Of a DNA stretch of 64,000 nt, positions 29,099 to 38,560 are shown in pieces. A program made the translations under genes and the position numbers. The stretch comes from Pseudomonas sp. SJZ079 (GTDB lineage: Bacteria > Pseudomonadota > Gammaproteobacteria > Pseudomonadales > Pseudomonadaceae). Each line of letters begins with the position of its first letter. The first letter of the stretch is position 1. A model generated the notes under the pieces. It was not told where the DNA came from, made no database searches, and worked only from the letters and a program-made list of their open reading frames with translations. The stretch is from NCBI RefSeq assembly GCF_007993865.1, contig NZ_VIUH01000018.1, forward strand, positions 1 through 64,000. The letters are read 5' to 3'.

Positions 29099-29491
29099 AT
29101 GTCGGCGACTCAAAATTACGGCACTGGCCGTCGCAAGACTGCAACCGCTCGCGTTTTTCTGCGTGCTGGTACTGGCAAGATCTCCATCAATAATCGTACC
29201 CTCGACGGCTTCTTCGGTCGCGAAACTGCCCGCATGGTAGTTCGTCAGCCGCTGGAACTGGTTGAGATGACCGAGAAATTCGACATCTACGTCACCGTTC
29301 TCGGTGGTGGTGTGAGTGGTCAGGCTGGCGCTATCCGCCACGGTATCACTCGTGCCCTGATGGACTACGACGAATCGCTGCGCCCGGCTCTGCGTAAAGC
29401 AGGCTTCGTGACTCGCGATGCTCGTGAAGTTGAACGTAAGAAGGTTGGTCTGCGTAAAGCGCGTAAGCGTCCGCAGTACTCCAAGCGTTAA
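29099..29491 (+). CDS. rpsI: 30S ribosomal protein S9
   Basis: S9 (130 residues) is a small-subunit protein whose C-terminal tail reaches the P-site tRNA. The start [16 protein letters not shown] and the basic tail ending [11 protein letters not shown] are invariant features. It follows rplM after 14 bases and is followed by a terminator, so the operon is rplM-rpsI only. Confidence 0.99.
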   Translation: MSATQNYGTGRRKTATARVFLRAGTGKISINNRTLDGFFGRETARMVVRQPLELVEMTEKFDIYVTVLGGGVSGQAGAIRHGITRALMDYDESLRPALRKAGFVTRDAREVERKKVGLRKARKRPQYSKR

Positions 29492-29512
29492 TTCGCTTCC
29501 TGCGTTCAAAAG

Positions 29513-29545
29513 CGCCCAGTTTCCTTCCGGAGCTGGGCGTTTTTT
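29513..29545 (+). terminator. terminator of rplM-rpsI
   Basis: CGCCCAG (29513-29519) pairs with CTGGGCG (29533-29539), followed by a run of six T. The 13-base loop can form an extra TCC/GGA pairing. Confidence 0.88.
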
Positions 29546-29635
29546 ATGCGCGTTCGCCTGGTCTGTGACAACATGCCGCAGCCTTAGATGCCGCGTCTGG
29601 CAAGGTGTTGAGCCGCTTTGGGTGGGGTAATTACC

Positions 29636-29664
29636 TTGTCAGGTAAGGGGCTTTTCTTTACCAT
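29636..29664 (+). promoter_or_regulatory. promoter of petABC with an overlapping palindrome
   Basis: TTGTCA (29636-29641), a 17-base spacer and TACCAT (29659-29664) lie about 80 bases before petA. The -35 is embedded in TTACCT-TGTC-AGGTAA (29631-29646), an operator-like inverted repeat. Confidence 0.55.
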
Positions 29665-29704
29665 TTGGCGAATTTTTTGCGTGACCCGAAATTTATTTAG
29701 TAGA

Positions 29705-29721
29705 GGCCTGAATAACAGGCC
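29705..29721 (+). other. hairpin in the petA leader
   Basis: GGCCTG (29705-29710) and CAGGCC (29716-29721) form a perfect 6-bp stem with an AATAA loop, about 25 bases upstream of the petA ATG. Confidence 0.4.
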
Positions 29722-29745
29722 GCAAAGCTGATGGGAGACGACTGA

Positions 29746-30339
29746 ATGAGCAATGACGGCGTGAATGCAGGCCGGCGTCGCTTCTTGGTGGCGGCCACCT
29801 CCGTGGTGGGTGCTGCAGGAGCGGTGGGGGCCGCGGTCCCGTTCGTGGGGTCATGGTTCCCAAGTGCCAAGGCCAAGGCGGCCGGTGCAGCGGTGAAGGT
29901 AAATGTCAGCAAGGTCGAGCCCGGCCAGCAGATGATTGCTGAATGGCGGGGGCAGCCGGTGTTCATTGTGCGCCGTACCGAAGAAATTCTCGGTAACCTG
30001 ACCAAACACGAAGCGCAATTGGCGGACTTTGATTCCCAGGCATCGGATCAGCCGACTTATGTCGACCCGAAAACCCGTTCGATCAAGCCGGAAGTCCTGC
30101 TTCTAGTCGGTATCTGCACCCACTTGGGCTGCTCGCCGGCGTTCCGTCCGGAGGTGGCTCCAGCCGATCTTGGCGCTGAGTGGGTGGGTGGGTACTTCTG
30201 CCCGTGCCATGGTTCGCGTTATGACCTCGCTGGCCGCGTATACAAAGCCCAGCCTGCGCCCCTGAACCTGCCGGTGCCGCCGCACATGTACGAGTCGGAT
30301 GATGTGATCGTCATCGGTCAGGATCAGGAGCAAGCTTGA
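29746..30339 (+). CDS. petA: ubiquinol-cytochrome c reductase Rieske iron-sulfur subunit
   Basis: Rieske protein of the cytochrome bc1 complex (197 residues). It takes the first electron from ubiquinol through a [2Fe-2S] cluster held by C124 and H126 (CTHLGC) and C152 and H155 (CPCHGS); C129 and C154 form the usual disulfide. The N-terminus has a twin-arginine-type signal/anchor (RRRFLVAATSVVGAAGAVG), as expected for a folded Fe-S protein exported by Tat and kept as a membrane anchor. It is first in petABC; the stop overlaps petB. Confidence 0.98.
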   Translation: MSNDGVNAGRRRFLVAATSVVGAAGAVGAAVPFVGSWFPSAKAKAAGAAVKVNVSKVEPGQQMIAEWRGQPVFIVRRTEEILGNLTKHEAQLADFDSQASDQPTYVDPKTRSIKPEVLLLVGICTHLGCSPAFRPEVAPADLGAEWVGGYFCPCHGSRYDLAGRVYKAQPAPLNLPVPPHMYESDDVIVIGQDQEQA

Positions 30340-31550
30340 TGAGTAAGTTCATGGAATGGGTGGATGCACGCTTCCCGGCGACCAAGATGTGGGAAGATCA
30401 TCTAAGCAAGTATTACGCGCCGAAGAACTTCAACTTCTTCTACTTTTTTGGCTCCCTGGCACTCTTGGTGCTGGTTAACCAGATCGTCACCGGTGTTTGG
30501 CTGACCATGAGTTTCACGCCGTCGGCCGAAGAGGCGTTTGCTTCGGTCGAGTACATCATGCGTGACGTGGAGCACGGCTGGATTCTGCGTTACCTGCACT
30601 CCACTGGCGCCTCGGCGTTCTTTATCGTGGTTTACCTGCACATGTTCCGCGGTCTGCTCTACGGGTCTTATCAGAAGCCACGTGAGCTGGTGTGGATCTT
30701 CGGCATGCTGATCTATCTGCTGCTGATGGCGGAAGCCTTTATGGGCTATCTGCTGCCGTGGGGGCAGATGTCCTACTGGGGTGCCCAGGTGATCATCTCG
30801 CTGTTCGGTGCCATTCCGGTGATCGGCGGCGACCTGACTCAGTGGATCCGGGGCGACTACCTGATTTCCGGGATCACCCTGAACCGCTTCTTCGCGCTGC
30901 ATGTGGTCGCGCTGCCGATCGTGATTCTCGGTCTGGTGGTGCTGCATATCCTGGCGCTGCACGAAGTTGGTTCGAACAACCCGGACGGTGTCGACATCAA
31001 GAAGAAGAAAGATGAGAACGGTATACCGCTAGACGGTATCGCGTTCCATCCGTACTACAGCGTCAAGGATCTCGTCGGCGTCGTAGTGTTCCTGTTCATC
31101 TTCTGCTTCATCGTGTTCTTCTTTCCGGAGATGGGTGGTTACTTCCTGGAGAAGCCGAACTTCGAGCAGGCCAACCCGTTCAAGACCCCTGAGCATATTG
31201 CACCGGTGTGGTACTTCACCCCGTTCTACGCGATTCTCCGCGCGGTGCCGGACAAGCTCCTCGGGGTCATCGCCATGGGTGCTGCCATTGCCGTGCTGTT
31301 CGTGTTGCCATGGCTGGATCGCAGTCCGGTCAAGTCGATGCGTTACAAGGGCTGGCTGAGCAAGATCTGGCTGGTACTGTTCTGCGTGTCCTTCGTGATC
31401 CTCGGTGTGCTGGGCGTATTGGCTCCGACGCCGGGCCGCACCCTGTTGTCGCAAGTCTGTACCGCGCTGTATTTCGCCTACTTCATCCTGATGCCGTTCT
31501 ACACCAGGATGGAGAAGACTAAACCGGTTCCGGAAAGGGTGACGGGCTGA
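30339..31550 (+). CDS. petB: cytochrome b subunit of the bc1 complex
   Basis: Cytochrome b (403 residues) carries the two b hemes and the quinol-oxidising and quinone-reducing sites. Eight transmembrane helices can be traced. Heme-ligand histidines are in the helix RYLHSTGASAFFIVVYLHMFRG and in FALHVVALPIVILGLVVLHI (each shown in part). The quinol-site motif PEW of other species is represented by PVWYF here. Full length (not split as in chloroplast b6/IV). The ATG at 30339 overlaps the petA stop (TGATG); one further TTG codon upstream is unlikely. Confidence 0.98.
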   Translation: MSKFMEWVDARFPATKMWEDHLSKYYAPKNFNFFYFFGSLALLVLVNQIVTGVWLTMSFTPSAEEAFASVEYIMRDVEHGWILRYLHSTGASAFFIVVYLHMFRGLLYGSYQKPRELVWIFGMLIYLLLMAEAFMGYLLPWGQMSYWGAQVIISLFGAIPVIGGDLTQWIRGDYLISGITLNRFFALHVVALPIVILGLVVLHILALHEVGSNNPDGVDIKKKKDENGIPLDGIAFHPYYSVKDLVGVVVFLFIFCFIVFFFPEMGGYFLEKPNFEQANPFKTPEHIAPVWYFTPFYAILRAVPDKLLGVIAMGAAIAVLFVLPWLDRSPVKSMRYKGWLSKIWLVLFCVSFVILGVLGVLAPTPGRTLLSQVCTALYFAYFILMPFYTRMEKTKPVPERVTG

Positions 31551-32329
31551 TGAAGAAGCTATTTGCTGCACTGGTTATCGCTGCTATACCGGCCTTGGCT
31601 CTGGGTTCCGCTGGCAGTCATGAGCTGGACAAAGTAGATATCGACTTGACCGATAAGGCCGCCATGCAGGATGGCGCGAGGACTTTCGCCAACTACTGCA
31701 TGGGTTGCCACAGTGCGAAGTTCCAGCGCTACGAGCGAGTTGCCGATGACTTGGGTATTCCGCACGAGTTGATGCTTGAGAATCTGGTCTTCAGTGGCGC
31801 CAAGATTGGCGACCACATGAAGATTGGTTTGCGCCCTGAAGATGCCAAGGCCTGGTTCGGCGCTGCGCCGCCAGATCTGACCTTGGTGGCTCGCGTGCGG
31901 GGTACCGATTGGCTGTACACCTATCTGCGCACCTTCTATGAAGACCCGACCCGTCCGTTGGGGGCCAATAACAAGGTGTTCCCCAACGTCGGTATGCCAA
32001 ACGTGTTGGCAGGGCTGCAAGGCCGTCAGTACATCGGCTGTAAGCAGGTGCAGGTGGTGGAGGACGGTAAGAAGCAATTCGACCCGTTGACCGGTACGCC
32101 GATTACCCACGAGGGTTGCGATCAGTTGACTATCGAGCCGAAAACCGGCGCGCTGAGTGAGGAGGCGTTCGACGAGAAGATCAAGAATCTAGTGACCTTC
32201 CTGGCGTACTCGGCTAACCCGGTGGCGTTGAAAAGTCAGCGTATCGGTACCTACGTTCTGCTCTATCTGGCTTTCTTCTTTGTATTTGCTTACCTGCTCA
32301 AGCGCGAATACTGGAAGGACGTGCACTAA
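31550..32329 (+). CDS. petC: cytochrome c1 subunit of the bc1 complex
   Basis: Cytochrome c1 (259 residues) passes electrons from the Rieske protein to soluble cytochrome c. A signal peptide covers about residues 1-19. The heme c site is CMGCH at residues 50-54, and the protein ends in a single C-terminal membrane anchor (YVLLYLAFFFVFAYLLKREY) as typical for c1. The ATG overlaps the petB stop by one base. A strong terminator follows, so petABC is a three-gene unit, with sspAB beyond it. Confidence 0.98.
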   Translation: MKKLFAALVIAAIPALALGSAGSHELDKVDIDLTDKAAMQDGARTFANYCMGCHSAKFQRYERVADDLGIPHELMLENLVFSGAKIGDHMKIGLRPEDAKAWFGAAPPDLTLVARVRGTDWLYTYLRTFYEDPTRPLGANNKVFPNVGMPNVLAGLQGRQYIGCKQVQVVEDGKKQFDPLTGTPITHEGCDQLTIEPKTGALSEEAFDEKIKNLVTFLAYSANPVALKSQRIGTYVLLYLAFFFVFAYLLKREYWKDVH

Positions 32330-32350
32330 ACTGTTGCTTCTCCTTTGTTG

Positions 32351-32382
32351 ACCTGCGCGCCCCTTTGGGCGCGCAGGTTTTT
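32351..32382 (+). terminator. terminator of petABC
   Basis: A perfect 12-bp GC-rich stem (32351-32362 and 32367-32378) with a CTTT loop is followed by a run of T to 32382. Confidence 0.92.
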
Positions 32383-32419
32383 CTGCTTCACATAACCTAA
32401 ATAAGCGAGGAGGACCGCC

Positions 32420-33037
32420 ATGGGCGTGACCAATCGGTTGGCCTGTTACTCCGACCCCGCTGACCACTATTCCCACCGTGTACGTATTGTGCTCGCCGAG
32501 AAGGGTGTCAGCGCCGAAATCATCACTGTGGAGCCGGGCCGTTGCCCGCCGAGTCTGCTGGAAGTCAATCCCTACGCCAGTCTGCCGACCCTGGTCGATC
32601 GTGACCTGGCGTTGTATGAGTCGACTGTGGTGATGGAATACCTGGATGAGCGCTACCCGCATCCGCCGCTGTTGCCGGTGTACCCGGTGGCGCGAGCCAA
32701 TAGCCGCTTACTGATTCATCGTATTCAGCGAGACTGGTGCGCCTTGGTGGATTTGATCCTGGATTCGCGCAGCAAAGAGCCGGCACGCGTGCAGGCCCGC
32801 AAGGAGTTGCGCGAGAGTCTGACAGGGGTTTCGCCGTTGTTCGTCGACAAGCCGTTCTTCCTCAGTGAAGAGTTGAGTCTGGTAGATTGTTGCTTGTTGC
32901 CGATTCTCTGGCGTCTGCCGGTGCTGGGTATCGAGTTGCCGAAGCCGGCTAAGCCGTTGCTTGATTATATGGAGCGTCAGTTTGCTCGCGAGGCTTTTCA
33001 AGCCAGTCTGTCCACCGTTGAACGAGATATGCGTTAA
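32420..33037 (+). CDS. sspA: stringent starvation protein A
   Basis: SspA (205 residues) is a glutathione-S-transferase-fold protein without GST activity that binds RNA polymerase and helps acid tolerance, stationary-phase survival and virulence gene expression. The N-terminal thioredoxin-like half has [22 protein letters not shown]; the helical half follows from about residue 85. AGGAGGACC precedes the ATG. Placement after petABC and 17 bases before sspB is the usual Pseudomonas order. I see no separate promoter in the 37 bases after the pet terminator, so readthrough or a promoter inside the terminator region may drive it. Confidence 0.96.
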   Translation: MGVTNRLACYSDPADHYSHRVRIVLAEKGVSAEIITVEPGRCPPSLLEVNPYASLPTLVDRDLALYESTVVMEYLDERYPHPPLLPVYPVARANSRLLIHRIQRDWCALVDLILDSRSKEPARVQARKELRESLTGVSPLFVDKPFFLSEELSLVDCCLLPILWRLPVLGIELPKPAKPLLDYMERQFAREAFQASLSTVERDMR

Positions 33038-33054
33038 CGCCATAGGAGGCTTCG

Positions 33055-33468
33055 ATGAACTCTAGTCGTCCCTATCTGGTTCGAGCCCTGTATGAGTGGA
33101 TCGTCGATAACGATTGCACCCCGCACCTGTTGGTCAATGCCGAGTTTGCAGGGGTGCAAGTGCCACCAGGCTTCGCCAGTGATGGGCAGATCGTTCTTAA
33201 CGTATCGCCAGGTGCAGTGCGTCATCTGCACATGGACAACGAAGCAGTAAGCTTCGAAGGGCGTTTTGGCGGTGTGGCGCACAGTCTGTATGTGCCGGCT
33301 GCGGCGGTGTTGGCGATCTATGCGCGGGAGAATGGCCAGGGCATGGTCTTCGACTTGGAGCCGCCGGTGCCGGATGACGAGGAGGACGAAGGTCCGGATG
33401 ATCAAGGCCCGCCAGACGGCGAGCCGCCGCGACCGAGTGGTCGGCCCAGTCTTAAAGTGGTGAAGTAA
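33055..33468 (+). CDS. sspB: ClpXP adaptor SspB
   Basis: SspB (137 residues) binds the ssrA tag on proteins rescued by tmRNA and tethers them to ClpXP. The substrate-binding core (residues 1-110) contains RPYLVRALYEWIVDNDCTPHL and the GRFGGVAHSLYVPAAAVLAI block. An acidic flexible linker follows, and the protein ends in the ClpX-docking tail RPSLKVVK. All functional parts are present. GGAGG precedes the ATG. Confidence 0.97.
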   Translation: MNSSRPYLVRALYEWIVDNDCTPHLLVNAEFAGVQVPPGFASDGQIVLNVSPGAVRHLHMDNEAVSFEGRFGGVAHSLYVPAAAVLAIYARENGQGMVFDLEPPVPDDEEDEGPDDQGPPDGEPPRPSGRPSLKVVK

Positions 33469-33502
33469 ACAAAAAAGGCGACCCTCGGGTCGCCTTTTTT
33501 GT
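33469..33502. terminator. bidirectional terminator between sspB and the BON lipoprotein gene
   Basis: The arms 33469-33484 and 33487-33502 are exactly complementary (16 bp around TC), with A6 on one side and T6 on the other, between convergent genes. Confidence 0.93.
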
Positions 33503-33519
33503 ATGTCCGTTGACTGAGC

Positions 33520-34673
<1,154 letters not shown>

Positions 34674-35048
34674 TCAGGTATCAAAGGCGTTTTGAATCCA
34701 GTTCAGTTGCGGGGGAGCGCTGCCTTGGTTGTTGATGGCAATCACGTCAAAGCGGCATGGGTGCTTAGCCCAGCGTGATTCCTGGTGCAGGAAGTGCATG
34801 GCGGCCATTGTCAGTTTCTCGCGCTTTCGCGCGTCAACGCTCTCGATAGCGCCACCCCAGGCGGTATGCCGCCGGTAGCGAACCTCAACGAATACTACTG
34901 TATCCGTGTCGAGCATGACCAGATCGAGCTCGCCGCGGCGGCAGTGCCAGTTCTGCGCCAGGAGGCGCAGTCCCTGTTGCTCCAAGTGCCGGCGGGCCAG
35001 GGCTTCCGCCGCCTTGCCGCTGCTTTGGCTGCTGCTGTGGTCGATCAA
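34674..35048 (-). CDS. yraN: YraN-family (UPF0102) endonuclease-like protein
   Basis: A 124-residue protein of the UPF0102 family, which has a Holliday-junction-resolvase-like (restriction-endonuclease-type) fold; its role is not established, though a link to recombination or DNA uptake has been suggested. The core motif is visible: GELDLVMLDTDTVVFVEVRYR, with the D, E-V and downstream R. I take the TTG at 35048 as the start: it overlaps the lpoA stop, gives the normal N-terminus (IDHSSSQSSGKAAEALARRH), and no ATG is available before the core. The frame is open far upstream only as a shadow of lpoA. Confidence 0.85.
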   Translation of the reverse strand: MIDHSSSQSSGKAAEALARRHLEQQGLRLLAQNWHCRRGELDLVMLDTDTVVFVEVRYRRHTAWGGAIESVDARKREKLTMAAMHFLHQESRWAKHPCRFDVIAINNQGSAPPQLNWIQNAFDT

Positions 35049-36856
35049 TTGGGGGTGTCGGGCAGGCGCTGCACTTGGCCGTCGCGGAACTCGGCCCAGG
35101 GCAGTTGGCGTTCCACGCGTTGCGTCGGGCTCAGGCTGAGCTTGCCGGACAGCCCGTCGATCTGGGTGTTGGGCAGGGCTTTGAGTTGATCGAGGCGCGG
35201 CGCCAGGCGGTAAGCGTCGGCACCCATGGCGTACAGGCGGCCAAGGCTGCCCCCGGCCTGCGGCCATTGGCTGGTGGCCTGCTGGCGCAGCGGGTCGTCG
35301 ACCCCGAGCAGCCAAGGCGTTTCACAGAAGCGGATACCGTTGAGGTCTTTGTACTGTGCCTGGCTGTGGTTGCCAGTGAACAGGTGCGACGTCGCATAGA
35401 CTGGCACGTCGCCGGCGTATTGGAACGCCAGAGTGGGTTTGATCTGTTGGGCTTGTTGCGGAGTGGCGGCGAGGAAGATGAAGTCGACATCCTGGCGCCG
35501 CGCAGGTTGCGCGTCCACGGCTGTGCCCAGGGTGCTTTGCAGGCTTTTGGCGCGGGCTTCGCTTTCGCGCAGCTGGAACAGGTTGGCGATTTGTTGCGCC
35601 AGTTCCACGGGTTCGGAGACGTGTTCGGCGGCGATCAGGGTGCCGCCAGCGCTCTGCCAGCTCTGGCGGAAGGCGGCGAGCACACGGTCGCCCCATTCCC
35701 CGCGAGGCACCAGGGCAACGGCTCGGCGCATACCATCGGCCCAGGCGCGGCGAGCGACTTCGCGGGCTTCATCTTCGGCAGCGAGGCCGAACTGGAACAG
35801 TTGGGCGGGACCTTCCTGACCGGCTTCGCTGTAGTTTAAAGCCAAGGTGGTGATCGGTAGCTGTTCACGCGCGCTGAGCTGCTTGACCAGTGGTTTTTCC
35901 AGTGGGCCGATGACCAGCTGCACACCGGCTTGCTGGGCCTGGCGGTAGAAATCATCAAGCGAGCTGAGGCGCGAGCTGTCGTAGAATTGAATGTTAGGCG
36001 GGTTCTGTCCGGCCTGTTGCGCCTGGTAGTGCGCGGCAAGAAAGCCATCACGCAGGGCGCGTGCTACGGAGGCGAGTTGGCCTTCTTGCGGCAACAGCAG
36101 GGCAATTTCGCTCAGGGGTTGGCTGGAGAGGGCGAGGAGTTCGCTTAGCGCTTGCGGTAATTGCCGTGCGGCTGGGTGCTCGGGGTGTTGCATGCGCCAG
36201 TTGTCGATGGCGGTTTGTTGTTGTTTCAGGGTGCCTGCGCTCCGTGAGGCGCGCGCCAGGCTCAGCCAGCCAGCCAGGTCGGCATCGCTCTCGGTGTGCG
36301 ACGCCTCGGGTGGCAGGCCGCTGACCAGTGTCCAGATGGTTTCGTGGTTGCGCTTGGCTGCCCCAGCTGTGAGCAGGGGGGCGATGAACATACGTTCGCG
36401 GGCGGCAGCCAGGGTTTGTCCGTCTTCTTGCAGCGCCTTGGCGCGGGTCAACTGGGTGCGGATTTGCTGCTCGATAGGCAGCTCGCCTAAACGTTCTAGA
36501 CTGGGATGGCTAAGTGCACGCAAGGCGGCTTTGGGTTTGTTACGGGCCAGTGCCAGCTCTGCACTCAAGGTGCTGGCGTATATCTGCTGGGCGGGTTTCA
36601 GCTTGTCCAGTTGCACCTGCTCGAGGATCTGAATGGCGCGCCCCAGGTTTTTCTGCTGGTAGGCCAGATCGGCGGCGGACAAGCGCAGCAAGGTCGCTTG
36701 TTCGGACTGGCTGTCGCCGGCCTGTTGCAGCAGTTGCTCGACGCTGGCTTGAGGTGTGCGCGGCAGTTCACCGAGAGTGGAGGACGGTGAGCTGGCGCAG
36801 GCGGCCAGCAGACCGACCAGGCAGAGGGTGGAGAGGAGGCGCAGGCAGGCGATCAT
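35045..36856 (-). CDS. lpoA: LpoA, outer-membrane lipoprotein activator of PBP1a
   Basis: LpoA (603 residues) is anchored in the outer membrane and reaches through the peptidoglycan to activate the bifunctional synthase PBP1a. The lipobox LLAAC puts the lipidated cysteine at residue 20. The N-terminal half is TPR-like helical; the C-terminal half (about 255-590) has the periplasmic-binding-protein fold, starting IALLLPQEGQLASVARALRDG. Both domains are complete. It is the first gene of the leftward lpoA-yraN-gmhA-BON operon. Confidence 0.95.
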   Translation of the reverse strand: MIACLRLLSTLCLVGLLAACASSPSSTLGELPRTPQASVEQLLQQAGDSQSEQATLLRLSAADLAYQQKNLGRAIQILEQVQLDKLKPAQQIYASTLSAELALARNKPKAALRALSHPSLERLGELPIEQQIRTQLTRAKALQEDGQTLAAARERMFIAPLLTAGAAKRNHETIWTLVSGLPPEASHTESDADLAGWLSLARASRSAGTLKQQQTAIDNWRMQHPEHPAARQLPQALSELLALSSQPLSEIALLLPQEGQLASVARALRDGFLAAHYQAQQAGQNPPNIQFYDSSRLSSLDDFYRQAQQAGVQLVIGPLEKPLVKQLSAREQLPITTLALNYSEAGQEGPAQLFQFGLAAEDEAREVARRAWADGMRRAVALVPRGEWGDRVLAAFRQSWQSAGGTLIAAEHVSEPVELAQQIANLFQLRESEARAKSLQSTLGTAVDAQPARRQDVDFIFLAATPQQAQQIKPTLAFQYAGDVPVYATSHLFTGNHSQAQYKDLNGIRFCETPWLLGVDDPLRQQATSQWPQAGGSLGRLYAMGADAYRLAPRLDQLKALPNTQIDGLSGKLSLSPTQRVERQLPWAEFRDGQVQRLPDTPN

Positions 36857-36892
36857 CTAAGCGATCCTGATACTTGATCAAATGAACGTCGA

Positions 36893-36898
36893 ATTGTA
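36893..36898 (-). promoter_or_regulatory. -10 element for lpoA
   Basis: On the minus strand TACAAT lies 37 bases upstream of the lpoA ATG. No good -35 is visible. Confidence 0.45.
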
Positions 36899-36942
36899 AC
36901 CAAGCGCGGGCGGCGGCGCGATGTCGATGGTGTGAAACGGGC

Positions 36943-36948
36943 TACAAT
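36943..36948 (+). promoter_or_regulatory. -10 element for rsmI
   Basis: TACAAT lies 32 bases before the rsmI GTG, in the divergent lpoA-rsmI region. Because it lies within the in-frame upstream extension, it supports the downstream GTG start. Confidence 0.5.
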
Positions 36949-36979
36949 GCGCGCTTTCGTGATTGAAGAGGCATGTGCT

Positions 36980-37852
36980 GTGACTGCTCCCGCTGCGCCT
37001 ACACCCGCCCCGGGCCGCCTTTTTGTGGTCGCTACGCCGATTGGCAATCTGGATGATCTGAGTGCCCGGGCGCTCAAGGTTCTCAATGACGTGGCGGTGA
37101 TTGCGGCTGAGGATACGCGTCATTCCGCGCGCCTGATGCAGCATTTCGGCATCGGCACGCCGCTGGTGGCGTGCCATGAGCACAACGAACGTGATCAAGG
37201 GGGGCGCTTTCTCGCCCGCCTGCAAGCTGGCGAAGACCTGGCGCTGATTTCCGATGCGGGCACGCCGTTGATTTCCGACCCTGGCTATCATTTGGTGCGT
37301 CAGGCGCGTGCGGCGGGAATCGCCGTGGTGCCGGTGCCGGGTGCCTGTGCCTTGATCGCGGCCTTGTCGGCCGCGGGGTTGCCATCCGATCGGTTTATTT
37401 TCGAGGGTTTTTTGCCGGCCAAGACGGCGGCGCGCCGTGCGCGACTGGAGCAGGTGAAAGAAGAATCGCGCACGCTGATTTTCTACGAGGCGCCGCATCG
37501 TATTCTCGAGTCGCTGGAAGATATGCGGGAAGTCTTCGGGGGTGAGCGCCCGGCAGTGCTCGCGCGTGAGCTGACCAAGGCCTTCGAGACGCTGAAGGGC
37601 TTGCCATTGGTGGAGTTGTGCGCGTGGGTGGCCGGCGATAGCAATCAGCAGCGTGGCGAGTGCGTGGTGTTGGTAGCCGGTTGGCAGGCGCCTGAGGGCG
37701 AGGCGGCGGTGAGTGTTGAGGCGCTGCGCGTGCTCAATCTGTTGCTCGAGGAAATGCCGCTCAAGCGTGCGGCGGCCTTGGCGGCCGAGATCACCGGAGT
37801 GCGCAAGAATCTGCTCTATCAGGTGGCTTTGCAGCAGCAGAAGAGCGTTTGA
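36980..37852 (+). CDS. rsmI: RsmI, 16S rRNA 2-prime-O-ribose C1402 methyltransferase
   Basis: RsmI (290 residues from the GTG start) methylates C1402 of 16S rRNA in the P-site, the base that RsmH (encoded 1.2 kb away) also methylates on N4. It belongs to the tetrapyrrole methylase fold; hallmarks are [46 protein letters not shown] and FEGFLPAK. The GTG at 36980 has GAAGAGG upstream and lies downstream of the -10 at 36943, so the longer frame from 36932 is not used. It ends 40 bases before rnpB. Confidence 0.95.
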   Translation: MTAPAAPTPAPGRLFVVATPIGNLDDLSARALKVLNDVAVIAAEDTRHSARLMQHFGIGTPLVACHEHNERDQGGRFLARLQAGEDLALISDAGTPLISDPGYHLVRQARAAGIAVVPVPGACALIAALSAAGLPSDRFIFEGFLPAKTAARRARLEQVKEESRTLIFYEAPHRILESLEDMREVFGGERPAVLARELTKAFETLKGLPLVELCAWVAGDSNQQRGECVVLVAGWQAPEGEAAVSVEALRVLNLLLEEMPLKRAAALAAEITGVRKNLLYQVALQQQKSV

Positions 37853-37854
37853 GC

Positions 37855-37883
37855 TTGTTCTCTAGGGCCGGTGTCGCTACCCT
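37855..37883 (+). promoter_or_regulatory. promoter of rnpB
   Basis: TTGTTC (37855-37860), a 17-base spacer and TACCCT (37878-37883) end nine bases before the predicted RNA 5-prime end. The upstream half overlaps the rsmI stop region. Confidence 0.5.
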
Positions 37884-37892
37884 TGGCGGCGG

Positions 37893-38247
37893 AGAGTCGA
37901 TCGGACAGTCGCTGCCGCGTTTCGTTCTGCGAAATGTGGGGGAGGAAAGTCCGGGCTCCATAGGGCAGAGTGCCAGGTAACGCCTGGGGGGCGTGAGCCT
38001 ACGGAAAGTGCCGCAGAAAATAACCGCCTAAGCGTTTCGGCGCCGGTAAGGGTGAAAAGGTGCGGTAAGAGCGCACCGCACGGCTGGTAACAGTCCGTGG
38101 CTAGGCAAACCCCACTCGGAGCAAGACCAAATAGGGTTCCATTGGCGTGGCCCGCGCTGGAACCGGGTAGGTTGCTAAAGGCGTGCAGTGATGTACGTCG
38201 TAGAGGAATGACTGTCCTCGACAGAACCCGGCTTACAGATCGACTCT
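37893..38247 (+). ncRNA. rnpB: RNase P RNA (bacterial class A)
   Basis: The RNA subunit of RNase P, the ribozyme that matures tRNA 5-prime ends. About 355 nucleotides. The ends pair (AGAGTCGAT at the start, ATCGACTCT at the end, helix P1). Conserved elements are GAGGAAAGTCCGGGCTCC near the start, GCCGGTAAGGGTGAAAAGG in the middle, GTAAGAGCGCACCG, and AGAGGAATGACTGTC with the ACAGAACCCGGCTTA block near the 3-prime end. All core regions are present, so it should be functional. Confidence 0.98.
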
Positions 38248-38258
38248 CCACCTTTTTT
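38241..38258 (+). terminator. end of rnpB, U-tract
   Basis: The last helix of RNase P RNA is followed after five bases by six T (38253-38258), which probably ends the transcript. Confidence 0.55.
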
Positions 38259-38455
38259 CTACCCTTCGCTTCACCTTTAATCCCGCCTTTTTAAGACCGA
38301 AAAAATCTTACTCTTAATAAATTACTTTAAGTCTGAAGTTCAGGCTGCTGTTGTACCTGAATTTTAGCTGGTGCACTTCTCGTCACCCTGCGTTTTTACC
38401 CCGCCTTAGTTTGCTAAATCGCCGTTCTATAAGGGTTTTTCCCCCATGGCGCGCC
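38259..38455. other. AT-rich spacer between rnpB and the mra promoter
   Basis: No gene is visible here. The segment 38278-38340 is markedly AT-rich for this genome. A 9-bp stem with one G-T pair (38336-38344 and 38356-38364) followed by TTTT could be a second terminator or the end of a small RNA. The next recognisable element is the mra promoter at 38456. Confidence 0.4.
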
Positions 38456-38485
38456 TTGACGGTGGGGTATACGCGTTCCTATAGT
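38456..38485 (+). promoter_or_regulatory. mra promoter of the division/cell-wall cluster
   Basis: TTGACG (38456-38461), an 18-base spacer and TATAGT (38480-38485) match five of six bases in each hexamer, 76 bases upstream of mraZ. It is the best promoter in the window and the likely main promoter of the whole dcw cluster. Confidence 0.75.
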
Positions 38486-38517
38486 GTGCGCAGGTGGTAA
38501 AAAGTGGCATGAAGTGG
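38484..38517 (+). promoter_or_regulatory. probable MraZ operator (10-bp-phased GTGG repeats)
   Basis: GTGG occurs at 38494, 38504 and 38514, exactly 10 bases apart, with a degenerate copy (GTGT) at 38484 overlapping the -10. MraZ is known to bind such short phased direct repeats near its own promoter and repress the cluster. Binding here would cover the start region of the transcript. Confidence 0.7.
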
Positions 38518-38560
38518 GTTTTTTAGGGCATGGATAGCTAATTAAAGGGGAAGCGCAGCC

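Noticed and set aside
38097..38294. Small plus-strand frame inside rnpB
   Set aside because: It lies in the RNase P RNA, whose secondary-structure elements explain the sequence.
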